A stretch of 64,000 nt of DNA from Ampullaceana balthica. Its lineage: Eukaryota > Mollusca > Gastropoda > Lymnaeidae. Position 1 is the stretch's first letter; the number at the start of each line of letters is the position of its first letter. The stretch lies in NCBI GenBank assembly GCA_944989445.1, contig CALYLW010000015.1, forward strand, positions 3,760,106-3,824,105. Direction: 5' to 3'. A program made the position numbers and the translations under genes. The notes below the pieces were generated by a model. It was given only the letters and a program-made list of their open reading frames with translations, did no database searches and was not told the DNA's origin. Shown piece after piece: positions 1 to 10,694 of the stretch.

Positions 1-388
1 CATTATGTTTGACACAAGGAAACACATACTCTGTGACTCATTATGCTTTTACACAATATTGTATTTACTTATGAGACGTAAAGGGGGAAGTTACGACTAA
101 GAACCACCTACCCACTAAATGACTGTGTCAATAGTACTTAGACTTAGAGCATGGAATCAAGGGAGAGAACCTAGAAAAGGGGACATAACGTTTTCCATAC
201 AACCGAGAACCACGCTAAGAGAAGGTCCCGCAGAGAAAGTACAGGACTCCGGCGACAGTGACAAAATAGGAAGTTTGACCGGAAACGCGGTCAAGTAAGG
301 CCCAATCTCTCGGCTACTTGTTGAGGCTCCAAACGGACTTAATACGAGTGGTGGGAGTCAAGAGGATGAGCAGTGGGAACACCTGGAG
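1..388. other. Intergenic sequence, no gene seen
   Basis: Mixed-composition DNA before the first minisatellite. I see no long open frame with protein-like composition, no RNA gene and no recognisable repeat. Confidence 0.5.
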
Positions 389-659
389 GATAGGAGAATA
401 TATCTCACATCACATGATAGGAGAATATATCTCACATCACATGATAGGAGAATATATCTCACATCACATGATAGGAGAATATATCTCACATCACATGATA
501 GGAGAATATATCTCACATCACATGATAGGATAATATATCTCACATCACATGATAGGATAATATATCTCACATCACATGATAGGATAATATATCTCACATC
601 ACATGATAGGATAATATATCTCACATCACATGATAGGAGAATATTTCTCACATCATATG
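389..659. repeat. 27-bp minisatellite, about 10 copies
   Basis: The unit contains gaatatatctcacatcacat and repeats every 27 bp. The main variation is gagaat in the first copies against gataat in later ones, so the variants are sorted along the array. The period is a multiple of three, which keeps both strands open. The resulting 71- and 97-codon frames are repeat artefacts. Confidence 0.95.
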
Positions 660-1760
660 ATTTGTTTTTTTTTAACTCTTACTATCATAAGGCGTTTTAT
701 CATGATCACAAAAAATCTCCTAATTTCTACTCAGAATAATATATTACTTTAGCCGTTCTACACCCACCCCTTTTCACGATCTACTTGTATCATCAGTTTG
801 TTTATTCAGTCTTCCTATGCTTGTCTAAATGTGGCAAGTCAGAGGAAAATGTCCATGTTCCGTAATTAAAATAGAATCTTGAGTGCCAGTAATTTGATCT
901 GTGAGTTGACGTGAACAAAACTAATCAAAGGAGATTCGTGACCATTTTAACAACCCTTGACAATGAAATGATACATGAATTACTGATGGGAAAAAGTCTT
1001 GTGGGAAGACTTAAAGAGATTGCCAACACAGCTAGAGCAGATGCCATTGACACAATCATATATACCGTAAGTTTTAAAGAATTATTTTTCAGGCAAGAAA
1101 AAAAAATACTTGAAAGGAGCTTAGCAATTGCATTTTTATTTTTTATAGTTATAAAATTAATGTTTTAATTATTGTAATAGATATGGCGTCAGTACTTCAA
1201 ATAGTCTTGTTGTCCTCCACTTCTGACACCATGTAATAGAATTTATGGCTGGTCAAGTGACAAGGCTTTAACACACTGTGGTCTGGTTAACAACTGTCTT
1301 TAATCACTATATACAATCCACTGTGATCAACTGTACAATTAACTTCCTAAACAGCTCGTGTGCAATCAACTGCAATCCACCAACCCGGTTGCCTCTTGAA
1401 CCGTACATTTATAGCCAGCTATTCTCTCAGTCCTTGACCAGCACGCTTACAGTTCACCTCTCAGACCACGTGTTTCATACTAGGTCAAGTCATTGCATTC
1501 TCATACAATGTAAACACAACAACACGTCTCTCACAATTATTATATTTATTAGTTGTTTATTTTAGAAAATGCTGTTAACTTTATTTTGAGAGCATCTTTG
1601 CTGTTTCAAGAACGCGTAAATATTTAATTGTGCTGTAATACTGTTAATAATAGTATTAATTAGACCCTTGGAAAAGTAATGAACTTTTTCATTTGAATTG
1701 ATCATTGATGTTTGGATCATCGATCGCACGTAAAATAAATAAATAAACACATGCATGTAT
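660..1760. other. AT-rich intergenic sequence
   Basis: Contains poly-T and AT-rich DNA with no convincing gene. The only candidate coding piece is the possible exon listed at 906-1066. The part from about 1270 to 1560 is less AT-rich and could be old transposon sequence, but I recognise no motif. Confidence 0.4.
906..1066 (+). other. Possible single internal exon, unassigned
   Basis: An open frame encodes a protein-like stretch (for example ELLMGKSLVGRLKEIANTAR) and is followed at 1067 by gtaagt, a good splice-donor match. A weak acceptor AG lies at 904-905. The frame continues past the donor only as low-complexity lysine- and phenylalanine-rich codons, which fits an intron. I do not recognise the family, and no partner exon is visible nearby. 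It may be chance. Confidence 0.15.
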
Positions 1761-1829
1761 TAGGACTGTAACGGATTCAATGTTTTTGAAATCCGGCCGG
1801 AGTCGGAGCCGAAATCCGGTACAACCCTA
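1761..1829. mobile_element. 69-bp hAT-like miniature element (two terminal repeats only)
   Basis: The left end reads TAGGACTGTAACGGATT and the reverse complement of the right end reads TAGGGTTGTACCGGATT, matching at 14 of 17 positions. The flanking octamers are gcatgtat and gtatatat (6 of 8). Ends of the form TAGGG with 8-bp target duplications are typical of hAT elements. The interior is almost absent, so this would be a nearly empty MITE or a recombined pair of ends. A TA run follows. Confidence 0.5.
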
Positions 1830-1846
1830 GTATATATATATATATA

Positions 1847-2237
1847 GTATAACTAAACATATATAGTTGAGTGTTCCTTGTTAAAAAAAATCTCGGGGAT
1901 CTAAAGTGACCGAATGTCATACAATTATGATAAAATCATTCTTTAGAAATATCAATCTTCCTAATTATGAAATGGACGTGCCACCTTCTATAGAAATAGC
2001 AGGTTGGTAAAAAAAATTGTAAAGCAAGTGTCACGTTGCTAGGTAACATAAAACAAATCAAATTTTGGCCAAGCGATGGCCCATGTTCTCAAACAAAGTG
2101 TTCCCCTCATATGAAGCCAATCCATTGTTGACTGCGCTCCGGGTCCTAAAACAAGCAATCCATTTAGACCAATGGTGGTTCGACTGTCGACCACTGCATC
2201 TTCGTGACCGGTCTTGTCATTAGCCAAACATATCAGT
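1847..2237. other. Intergenic sequence, no gene seen
   Basis: Unique AT-rich DNA. From about 2060 it is more GC-balanced and leads straight into the next minisatellite. No motif recognised. Confidence 0.4.
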
Positions 2238-2450
2238 ACAAATCGCATCCTTTCACTCTCTTGCACAAATCGCATCATTGCATTCTCTTGCACAAATCGT
2301 ATCCGTGCATTCTCTTGCACAAATCGCATCATTGCATTCTCTTGCACAAATCGTATCCTTGCATTCTCTTGCACAAATCGTATCCTTGCATTCTCTTGCA
2401 CAAATTGCATCATTGCATTCTCTTGCACAAATCGCATCATTGCATTCAGA
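2238..2450. repeat. 27-bp minisatellite, about 8 copies
   Basis: Unit core gcattctcttgcacaaatcg repeats every 27 bp, with cgcatcatt and cgtatcctt variants between cores. The period is divisible by three, so open frames run through on both strands. Confidence 0.95.
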
Positions 2451-2943
2451 GTTATAACGTTTTGTAAAGGAAAAGTTGATTCATTTTTTAAAAAAATAAG
2501 ATCTTAAAACTATTTAGGATATTTTTTCTGAAATAGGTAAACATAATTAAAGAGAAATTTCAGTCTTTACAATTCCAATCATTTTTTGTTAAAATCATCA
2601 ACAAAAATTCAAATTAATGAATTTCAAAATGAAATATAACTTCTGAGAATAAATGTCATGGACAGAAAATGTGATGATGACTCCGATTGTCCTTTATTTT
2701 GAAAGGCGTAAATACATATTTCTAAAACAACTGGACGTCTGAAAGCGGAAATGTTTTGAACGAAGTCCATGAAATTCGACTAGCTACCAAGCCAGGACTG
2801 GTATTTGCTGAGGGATACAGGGATTGTTGATGTAAGAGTCACATGACAAGAGAGTTGGGGGGAGGGGGTGAGGGATCCGAGCAACGTGAAACTTAAAGGG
2901 GAAATATGAATTGTATTGCTCACACTCTGATAGGGTTAGAAAA
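2451..2943. other. Unique spacer, no gene seen
   Basis: AT-rich sequence with poly-A and poly-T stretches and a G-rich patch near 2858-2875. No coding or RNA feature recognised. Confidence 0.4.
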
Positions 2944-5484
2944 TGACCCAAAGGTTTTCATTGGTTAGCACACGACCCAACAGTCTTCATTGGTTAGCAC
3001 ACGACCGAAAGGTTTTCATTGCTTAGCACACGACCGAAAGGTTTTCATTGGTTAGCACACGACCGAAAGGTTTTCATTGCTTAGCACACGACCCAACAGT
3101 TTTCATTGGTTAGCACACGACCCAACAGTCTTCATTGGTTAGCACACGACCCAACAGTCTTCATTGGTTAGCACACGACCGAAAGGTTTTCATTGCTTAG
3201 CACACGACCGAAAGGTTTTCATTGGTTAGCACACGACCGAAAGGTTTTCATTGCTTAGCACACGACCCAACAGTTTTCATTGGTTAGCACACGACCCAAC
3301 AGTTTTCATTGGTTAGCACACGACCGAACAGTTTTCATTGGTTAGCACACGACCCAACAGTCTTCATTGGTTAGCACACGACCGAAAGGTTTTCATTGGT
3401 TAGCACACGACCCAACAGTTTTCATTGGTTAGCACACGACCCAACAGTCTTCATTGCTTAGCACACGACCGAAAGGTTTTCATTGGTTAGCACACGACCG
3501 AAAGGTTTTCATTGCTTAGCACACGACCGAAAGGTTTTCATTGGTTAGCACACGACCGAAAGGTTTTCATTGCTTAGCACACGACCCAACAGTTTTCATT
3601 GGTTAGCACACGACCCAACAGTCTTCATTGGTTAGCACACGACCCAACAGTCTTCATTGGTTAGCACACGACCCAACAGTTTTCATTGCTTAGCACACGA
3701 CCGAAAGGTTTTCATTGGTTAGCACACGACCCAACAGTTTTCATTGGTTAGCACACGACCCAACAGTTTTCATTGGTTAGCACACGACCCAACAGTTTTC
3801 ATTGGTTAGCACACGACCCAACAGTCTTCATTGGTTAGCACACGACCCAACAGTTTTCATTGGTTAGCACACGACCCAACAGTTTTCATTGGTTAGCACA
3901 CGACCCAACAGTTTTCATTGGTTAGCACACGACCCAACAGTTTTCATTGGTTAGCACACGACCCAACAGTTTTCATTGGTTAGCACACGACCGAAAGGTT
4001 TTCATTGCTTAGCACACGACCGAAAGGTTTTCATTGGTTAGCACACGACCCAACAGTTTTCATTGGTTAGCACACGACCCAACAGTTTTCATTGGTTAGC
4101 ACACGACCCAACAGTCTTCATTGGTTAGCACACGACCGAAAGGTTTTCATTGGTTAGCACACGACCGAAAGGTTTTCATTGCTTAGCACACGACCCAACA
4201 GTTTTCATTGGTTAGCACACGACCCAACAGTTTTCATTGGTTAGCACACGACCCAACAGTTTTCATTGGTTAGCACACGACCCAACAGTCTTCATTGGTT
4301 AGCACACGACCCAACAGTCTTCATTGGTTAGCACACGACCGAAAGGTTTTCATTGGTTAGCACACGACCGAAAGGTTTTCATTGCTTAGCACACGACCCA
4401 ACAGTTTTCATTGGTTAGCACACGACCCAACAGTCTTCATTGGTTAGCACACGACCGAAAGGTTTTCATTGGTTAGCACACGACCCAACAGTTTTCATTG
4501 GTTAGCACACGACCCAACAGTTTTCATTGGTTAGCACACGACCCAACAGTTTTCATTGGTTAGCACACGACCCAACAGTCTTCATTGGTTAGCACACGAC
4601 CGAACAGTTTTCATTGGTTAGCACACGACCGAAAGGTTTTCATTGGTTAGCACACGACCCAACAGTTTTCATTGGTTAGCACACGACCCAACAGTTTTCA
4701 TTGGTTAGCACACGACCCAACAGTCTTCATTGGTTAGCACACGACCGAACAGTTTTCATTGGTTAGCACACGACCGAAAGGTTTTCATTGGTTAGCACAC
4801 GACCGAACAGTTTTCATTGGTTAGCACACGACCCAACAGTTTTCATTGGTTAGCACACGACCCAACAGTTTTCATTGGTTAGCACACGACCCAACAGTTT
4901 TCATTGGTTAGCACACGACCCAACAGTTTTCATTGGTTAGCACACGACCGAAAGGTTTTCATTGCTTAGCACACGACCGAAAGGTTTTCATTGGTTAGCA
5001 CACGACCGAAAGGTTTTCATTGCTTAGCACACGACCGAAAGGTTTTCATTGGTTAGCACACGACCGAAAGGTTTTCATTGGTTAGCACACAACCCAACCG
5101 TTTTCATTGGTTAGCACACGGCCCAACAGTTTTCATTGGTTAGCACACGGCCCAACAGTCTTCATTGGTTAGCACACGACCCAACAGTTTTCATTGGTTA
5201 GCACACGGCCCAACAGTCTTCATTGGTTAGCACACGACCCAACAGTTTTCATTGGTTAGCACACAACCCAACCGTTTTCATTGGTTAGCACACGGCCCAA
5301 CAGTCTTCATTGGTTAGCACACGACCCAACAGTTTTCATTGGTTAGCACACGGCCCAACAGTTTTCATTGGTTAGCACACGGCCCAACAGTTTTCATTGG
5401 TTAGCACACGGCCCAACAGTTTTCATTGGTTAGCACACGGCCCAACAGTTTTCATTGGTTAGCACACGACCGAAAGGTTTTCAT
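2944..5484. repeat. 29-bp minisatellite, about 88 copies, two main monomer types
   Basis: The unit contains cattggttagcacacgac. Two monomer classes alternate: one continues cccaacagt and the other ccgaaaggt. Linked minor variants are ggtt/gctt, tttt/tctt and, near the right end, cacacggcc. Copies are nearly identical within a class and have no unique spacers. The array ends sharply at 5484. Confidence 0.97.
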
Positions 5485-5877
5485 CTTTTAAAAATATTAT
5501 TAAAATCTACTTGAGGCCAATAGACGATTTTGACGAATATTGTCGCGAAAAGCTATCATGATCCAGCTTTCAAAAACTTGAAAGAATAAAGGTAACTAGA
5601 TACGCCCCACGGCGTAGCATACGCCGCAGACTTGCACATGGATAGTGCAAAGAAAGGGGGGAAAGAACGGACACAAAGTACAGTATGAAGCAATCAAAAC
5701 AACGCGAGTAAACGTCGGTGGTGGGGGGACCACCGACGCATTGTTGCTACCTGCCCACCACCGCAGCTTGCAAACATAAACTACGATTGGCCGATCCAAG
5801 CGAGGGTCAGCCATGTTCGCAAAAAAGGGGTAAAGAACAGGCACAAACACACATTTAGAAAAAAAATTAAAAATCAA
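5485..5877. other. Unique spacer with a diverged duplication around the tRNA-like sequence
   Basis: The segment near 5737-5825 (gcattgttg ... gattggccgatccaagcgag ... ttcgcaaa) resembles 5991-6092 (gcattgttg ... gattggtcgaccccagcgag ... tttgcaaa), on the other side of the tRNA-like sequence. This suggests an old duplication of a SINE-like unit. No protein gene seen. Confidence 0.4.
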
Positions 5878-5950
5878 TGTCTTCGCTGGGGGTGGAACCA
5901 AGGACCTTCCGCGTGTAAGGCGGACGTGGTAACCACTACACTACGAATCA
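5878..5950 (-). tRNA. tRNA-Val(TAC)-like sequence, probably a pseudogene or SINE head
   Basis: Read on the minus strand this is a 73-nt cloverleaf close to animal tRNA-Val. The D-arm region is GTGTAGTGGTTACCAC, the anticodon stem TCCGC/GCGGA is perfect, and the anticodon loop CTTACAC gives TAC. The variable region is AGGTC. The T stem CTTGG/CCCAG has one mismatch, and the loop TTCCACC departs from TTCGAAA. The acceptor stem pairs at only four of seven positions. A T-rich run that could end Pol III transcription follows within about 20 nt. The damaged acceptor and T arms argue against a working tRNA. It is more likely a decayed tRNA copy or the head of a tRNA-derived SINE. Confidence 0.6.
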
Positions 5951-6119
5951 AATGTAATTCTGAGAAGGAATAGCGCAAGTGAAGTGAAGAAGCATTGTTG
6001 GTCTCGAAACATGCCAACCCACCCCCTGTTTTAACCCACTTCGCTTGATTGGTCGACCCCAGCGAGCGTCATTCGTCATGCTTGTTTGCAAATACTCGCT
6101 TTGGTGAATTATATATATA
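5951..6119. other. Spacer between tRNA-like sequence and Helitron end
   Basis: Holds the second, diverged copy of the segment also seen at 5737-5825, then a short TA run that serves as the Helitron target. Confidence 0.35.
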
Positions 6120-7254
6120 CTAGGGGCAAGTACCCGGCTTTTCCAGGGTTTAAAATAAGGTTTTCTGTAGAAGCGTACACAACTGTTTATTTGCATGCAA
6201 TAAAGGGTACATTTAACTTAAAGCAATGTGATAGACAACATTTTTGGCAGTTCCATTTTGAGTGTGTACAAAAAGATTTTCCTCTTTGCCAACTCTGGAG
6301 CAGGCCACATACAACTGTCCATGAGAAAAGCATGGTGTCTGCAAGTCTATACCAGCAACCCCAAGAGACTGAGTGATAATTTATATAATGTTTTTACCTG
6401 CTACCATCGCCAAATGATACTTAACAACCACCGAAAGTTTAATGCTTCTACCTACACGGGAAATAGGATAATATTTATTTTTTATAAAGCTCATATAAGG
6501 AAAAAACTATATTTTGGGCCCCCGGCCCCCAATATCTTATATATATGTAAAGAAACCTGTTTAAGAAGTTTTCCCATGTAATTTTGTGAATGTGTACCAA
6601 ATTTCACGTTATTTGGTTGTCTGGATATTGAGTTATTAGGGAACAGACAAACAGACAACAAATGCGTCTTATATGTAAAACATTTGGGCCCCGGGCCCCC
6701 CAGTTAGTGATAATTGTTTTTTCGACTGCTACCATCACGGGAGGGTACTCATCAACTTTCCAAAGTTCATGTTTCTACCTACAAAGAAAGATGAGGAATT
6801 AGTGTTGATTCAGTTTTATATAGCCCATATAAGAAAAAAAAACGGGATTGGGCCCCGGCCACCCATGAGTGAAAATTTTTAAATCATTGTTTGCCAATTA
6901 TCGTCATAAGAGTGCATTTAGCAAGTTCCCAAAGTTTCATGCTTCTACCTTCACGGGAAGTTGAAGAATTAGTGTTGAGTCAGTTTTAAATATAAGAGAG
7001 AAAAAAAACTACATTAGGGCCCCCAGTAAGTGATAATTTATATTTTTATTTTACCTGTTAACAAAGCCAAATGATACTTAACAACCACCGAAAGTTTCAT
7101 GCTTCTACCTACACGGGAAATATGATATTTATAAAGCTCATATACGGAAAAAACTACAATGTGTACAAATGTGTACCACAATTCACGTTATTTGGATATC
7201 TGGATCTTCAGTTATTAGGTAACAGACAGACAGACAACAAATGCGTCTTATATG

Positions 7255-7255
<1 letters not shown>
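6120..7255 (-). mobile_element. Helitron, 3' portion, 5' end not found
   Basis: On the minus strand the 3' end is a hairpin (CCCTGGAAAAGCCGGG) followed by a short tail and CTAG at 6123-6120. The next base is T, as expected for Helitron insertion between A and T. Inside are a helicase C-terminus (6213-6371) and noncoding units with the anchor caaagttcatgtttctacc or close variants at about 6432, 6757, 6928 and 7086. These are the same ~167-bp units that fill the Helitron at 26453-28837. The left-reading end is lost in a TA microsatellite near 7255, so the element is truncated or interrupted. Confidence 0.75.
6213..6371 (-). pseudogene. C-terminal fragment of Helitron Rep/Helicase (Pif1-like helicase end)
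   Basis: Fifty-two codons plus a TAA stop (6215-6213) on the minus strand encode the end of the Helitron helicase. The peptide contains CFSHGQLYVACSRVG, then ENLFVHTQNG and KNVVYHIALS. This is the conserved last helicase region of Helitron and Pif1-type proteins, where the arginine of CSRVG belongs to the nucleotide-binding core. In an intact Helitron this domain unwinds DNA during rolling-circle transposition. Here nothing further upstream in the helicase survives: from 6372 the sequence changes to noncoding unit repeats. The short surviving frame has no internal stop, so the copy may not be very old. It is a relic rather than a gene. Confidence 0.85.
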
Positions 7256-7330
<75 letters not shown>

Positions 7331-7345
7331 ATATATATATGATAT
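7256..7345. repeat. TA microsatellite
   Basis: About 90 bp of almost pure TA with a few interruptions, at the truncated end of the Helitron copy. Confidence 0.9.
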
Positions 7346-7628
7346 ATGAGATGTGATTAAAAGTTGATATTTAATAAAAGATGACCTAAAAAAAGAAAAC
7401 AGCTTTTATTTCATTTGCTATCAATATTTTTTTCTTTTTAAAAAAGGCGATGGTATGCGATTAAGTTTAGCTCTGCCACCAACGGAATTTGAACTAGTCA
7501 ATTCAATCTGATTAGGGAGCAATTTCAGCTGATTTGTAAATTAACATTCATTTATTTTGAATAAGTGTGTTTCAATAAAAATTACAAATAAACAATATAT
7601 AAAGGGTAAACAATATTTGGAGATTTCA
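7346..7628. other. Unique AT-rich spacer
   Basis: No gene, RNA or repeat recognised. Confidence 0.4.
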
Positions 7629-8187
7629 TAGGACAGGCGTGTGGTAAGATGGGTAAAGTTAGGACTGGCGTGTGGGAAGGTGGGTAAAGTTAGGACTGGC
7701 GTGTGGGAAGGTGGGTAACGTTAGGACTGGCGTGTGGGAAGGTGGGTAAAGTTAGGACTGGCGTGTGGGAAGATGGGTAAAGTTAGGACTGGCGTGTGGT
7801 AAGATGGGTAAAGTTAGGACTGGCGTGTCGGAAGGTGGGTAAAGTTAGGACTGGCGAGTGGGAAGGTGGGTAAAGTTAGGACTGGCGTGTGGGAAGATGG
7901 GTAAAGTAAGGACTGGCGTGTGGGAAGATGGGTAAAGTTAGGACAGGCGTGTGGTAAGGTGGGTAAAGTTAGGACAGGCGTGTGGTAAGGTGGGTAAAGT
8001 TAGGACTGGCGTGTGGGAAGGTGGGTAAAGTTAGGGCAGGCGTGTTAGAGGATGGGTAAAGTTAGGACTGGCGCGTGGGAAGGTGGGTAAAGTTAGGACT
8101 GGCGTGTGGTAAGGTGTGTAAAGTTAGCACTGGCGTGTGGGAAGGTGGGTAAAGTTAGGACATGCGTGTTAGAGGATGGGTAAAGGG
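7629..8187. repeat. 31-bp minisatellite, about 18 copies
   Basis: The unit is ggactggcgtgtgggaaggt followed by gggtaaagtta. Variants include gacagg for gactgg and gtggtaag for gtgggaag. C is rare on the plus strand, giving strong strand asymmetry. Confidence 0.95.
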
Positions 8188-8365
8188 AAGTCCGGTGAAT
8201 GAAGATTCAATAAAGAGATGATCACGTGATGTGCTTTAACGTGAAGGGGTGAGCAGGAGAGGACAGCAGAACGCGGGCGATAATGGGTCATCGATCCATG
8301 TATGTGCTGCACACAAGCGGATGGCTGGAGTTACCGGTGGTCAGTGAAACAACGACACCTAACTT

Positions 8366-8516
8366 GAGATGGAACTTAGCCTTGTCCTAGGAAAGGAGAT
8401 GGAACTTAGCCTTGTCCTAGGAAAGGAGATGGAACTTAGCCTTGTCCTAGGAAAGGAGATGGAACTTAGCCTTGTCCTAGGAAAGGAGATGGAACTTAGC
8501 CTTGTCCTAGGAAAGG
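8366..8516. repeat. 30-bp minisatellite, 5 identical copies
   Basis: Unit gatggaacttagccttgtcc plus taggaaagga. All five copies look identical, so the expansion is recent or actively homogenised. The open frame through it is a consequence of the period. Confidence 0.95.
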
Positions 8517-8554
8517 GTCCCCTTAGAGGTCAGTATTATAACATAATCACTTAG

Positions 8555-8632
8555 ACCGACTTTGGAGGAAGGGGTGGGGGAGTGGTGGGGGAGTAATGGG
8601 GGAGTGGTGGGGGAGTGGTGAGGGAGAGGTGG
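8555..8632. repeat. G-rich ~11-bp repeat
   Basis: Several copies of ggggagtggtg and variants. There are four or more G-runs close together on the plus strand, a predicted quadruplex-forming tract. Confidence 0.7.
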
Positions 8633-8727
8633 TTATTTCAGTTGAAATGTCAGGCTACAACTAATTTTATAAATATTTCAAAATGAAAAGATGAATCCAA
8701 CAGCTGTACAGTGTAGCTAATTAGTTA

Positions 8728-8945
8728 ATAACGTTATTGCCTCTGTACAGTATAGAATATAAACAATATTATAACGTCATTGCCTCTGTAGAGTATAGAA
8801 TATAAACAATATAATAACGTCATTGCCTCTGTACAGTATAGAATATAAACAATATAATAACGTCATTGCCTCTGTACAGTATAGAATATAAACAATATAA
8901 TAACGTCATTGACTCTGTACAGTATAGAATATAAACAATATAATA
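8728..8945. repeat. 43-bp minisatellite, about 5 copies
   Basis: Unit begins tatagaatataaacaatat and continues aataacgtcattgcctctgt. Copies differ by single bases. Confidence 0.95.
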
Positions 8946-9617
8946 ATAACCCAAGTCACATGATGGCTGGATGGATGATCCGTAACGCTATGACGTCATT
9001 GTTTTAGCTTATATTTTAATACAATGTGTGCATCAAGAGGTGTGCAAAATAATCTATATTTATAAAAGTCAAAGTATGTCTGTGTGTGTGTGTGTGTGCA
9101 TGTCCTTTATAGCTGACTAAACCATTCACCCGATCGTCATGAAACTTTTCGAGACTGTTGAGTATGCTCCCGGGATGGTAACTAACTCATTGTTTACTTT
9201 CAGTGTAGTAGGAGACTAATTAATTCACCGTTTCCCCTCTCAACTTTCTGAATACATTTAGAAAAGTTTTAAAAGATTAAGAAAAAGGAAACTGTTATTA
9301 TAATTGACAAATAGCATTGTATTTTTTTATGAGCATCGCTTCATAGAAGGTTCGCAAATATGGGAATATAATATCTCCATGAATGTGGTGGAGAAGAGCT
9401 AAAATCTCCAATATTGAATGTACTTCAAACAATGAATAATAAAATATTAACAATCACACTGGCGCTCTTCAGAAGCAATTTCGTTCTCTCAAAATTTTAA
9501 AACTAGAGGTGCATTAACTATACCTTTTTAGAGTGAACTTGTTAACCAACCCTAACCCTAACCCAATCCGCACACATAGCCCTGCAGGCGCACAACACAG
9601 CGTCACGTTATAAGCTT
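8946..9617. other. Spacer with likely degraded transposon sequence
   Basis: Around 9060-9160 a short TG run is followed by sequence ending gatcgtcatgaaacttt. This resembles text often found inside dispersed invertebrate repeats, but I cannot assign a family. Two and a half CCCTAA units near 9546-9564 are too few to be a telomere relic. No gene seen. Confidence 0.35.
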
Positions 9618-9860
9618 TCAAAACAACGGCTTCGGGATCTCGGCTTTGACATGCGATGCCCATTTGCTCAAGCCGAGACCACGTGTCAAAAACGAAAGGT
9701 GAGTACCCTGGCTAGGTGCAGGGACAGTGCTGCCGCCAGTGCCTTCATATAGGCCGGTCGGAGAGACATGAAGGGGAGAGATCCCGTTGAATACACCAGA
9801 GAGAATCAATACCATATGGGATGGCATTCCTCGCATGTTACCTCCGGTAGCTTCAACATT
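9618..9860 (-). other. Protein-like open frame beside a minisatellite, unassigned
   Basis: The minus-strand frame encodes a proline- and glycine-rich stretch with varied composition (for example SPLHVSPTGLYEGTGGSTV and LSFLTRGLGLSKWASHV) ending in a stop at 9618. Its upstream part runs into the 37-bp array, so any true start is lost or lies elsewhere. It looks like real protein-coding or 5'-leader sequence from a dispersed element rather than random DNA, but I do not recognise it. Confidence 0.25.
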
Positions 9861-9863
9861 CGA

Positions 9864-10084
9864 TATAACGATGAGGCAGGCAGCACAGGGTTTCGACTTG
9901 TATAACGATGAGGCAGGCAGCACAGGGTTTCGACTTGTATAACGATGAGGCAGGCAGCACAGGGTTTCGACTTGTATAACGATGAGGCAGGCAGCACAGG
10001 GTTTCGACTTGTATAACGATGAGGCAGGCAGCACAGGGTTTCGACTTGTATAACGATGAGGCAGGCAGCACAGGGTTTCGACTT
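9864..10084. repeat. 37-bp minisatellite, 6 copies
   Basis: Unit tataacgatgaggcaggcag plus cacagggtttcgacttg. The copies are practically identical. 37 is not a multiple of three, yet the unit lacks minus-strand stops, so three overlapping open frames appear. Confidence 0.95.
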
Positions 10085-10694
10085 CCAAAGAATCTTTTGA
10101 TTTGGGTAGTACCCCCCCCCCACACACACCGTTCAGTACTTAAACACTATAGATATAAAATCATAAATGATCAGCTTTCAAGAAAGTGAGGTCCGCCATC
10201 TGTATTCTATAGATTATTTATATCTATAGAATATTTATATCTATAGATTATTTATTTCTATATATATCCGCAGATTAGTTCATGATTTACATGTAATTTT
10301 TAAAACAACTTTGATTTCATTTCATTTATCAAACTCATCAAATCCAAGAGTTCAGTTTTAAATTTGGCAGCCATTCTTGTTAGTGATTATTCCCCCTTGC
10401 ATCCCATGATTCCATACACAAAACATCTACAAAAGTGAACAATTTATGTGTGTCATGTTGTTGGCGCACAGATAATGATGTAATAAATGTGTGGTTCATT
10501 AAGACAATGCTATAGTTTATTTTGTTATTATTTATTTATTATTTTAAAACACACTGCCTAAAGTTTCGATTTTTAAAAATAAAAAACTAAATCGATTTCC
10601 ATATTATTAGCCGACTGTTAAAGAATTAACTAGACCTAGAAACCAGGTGACGTTTCTAATTTAAAGGGTTTCCTAGGCCAATCAAAATAAAGCA
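10085..10694. other. AT-rich spacer
   Basis: Starts with a C run and a CA run (10111-10128). Around 10200-10265 there is a short repeated tctatagattatttata motif. No gene seen. Confidence 0.4.

Noticed and set aside
1278..1565. A 95-codon plus-strand gene
   Set aside because: No domain, and composition follows the local DNA. It lacks splice or start context.
2944..5484. A CRISPR array, suggested by ~29-bp periodic repeats
   Set aside because: The units are directly contiguous, with no unique spacers of regular length, and there are no cas genes. The surrounding DNA is animal-like.
5596..5901. A 101-codon minus-strand frame as a gene
   Set aside because: It overlaps the tRNA-like sequence and a duplicated SINE-like segment, and it has no recognisable domain.
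9546..9564. Interstitial telomere sequence (CCCTAA)
   Set aside because: Fewer than three units, which is expected by chance in a window of this size.
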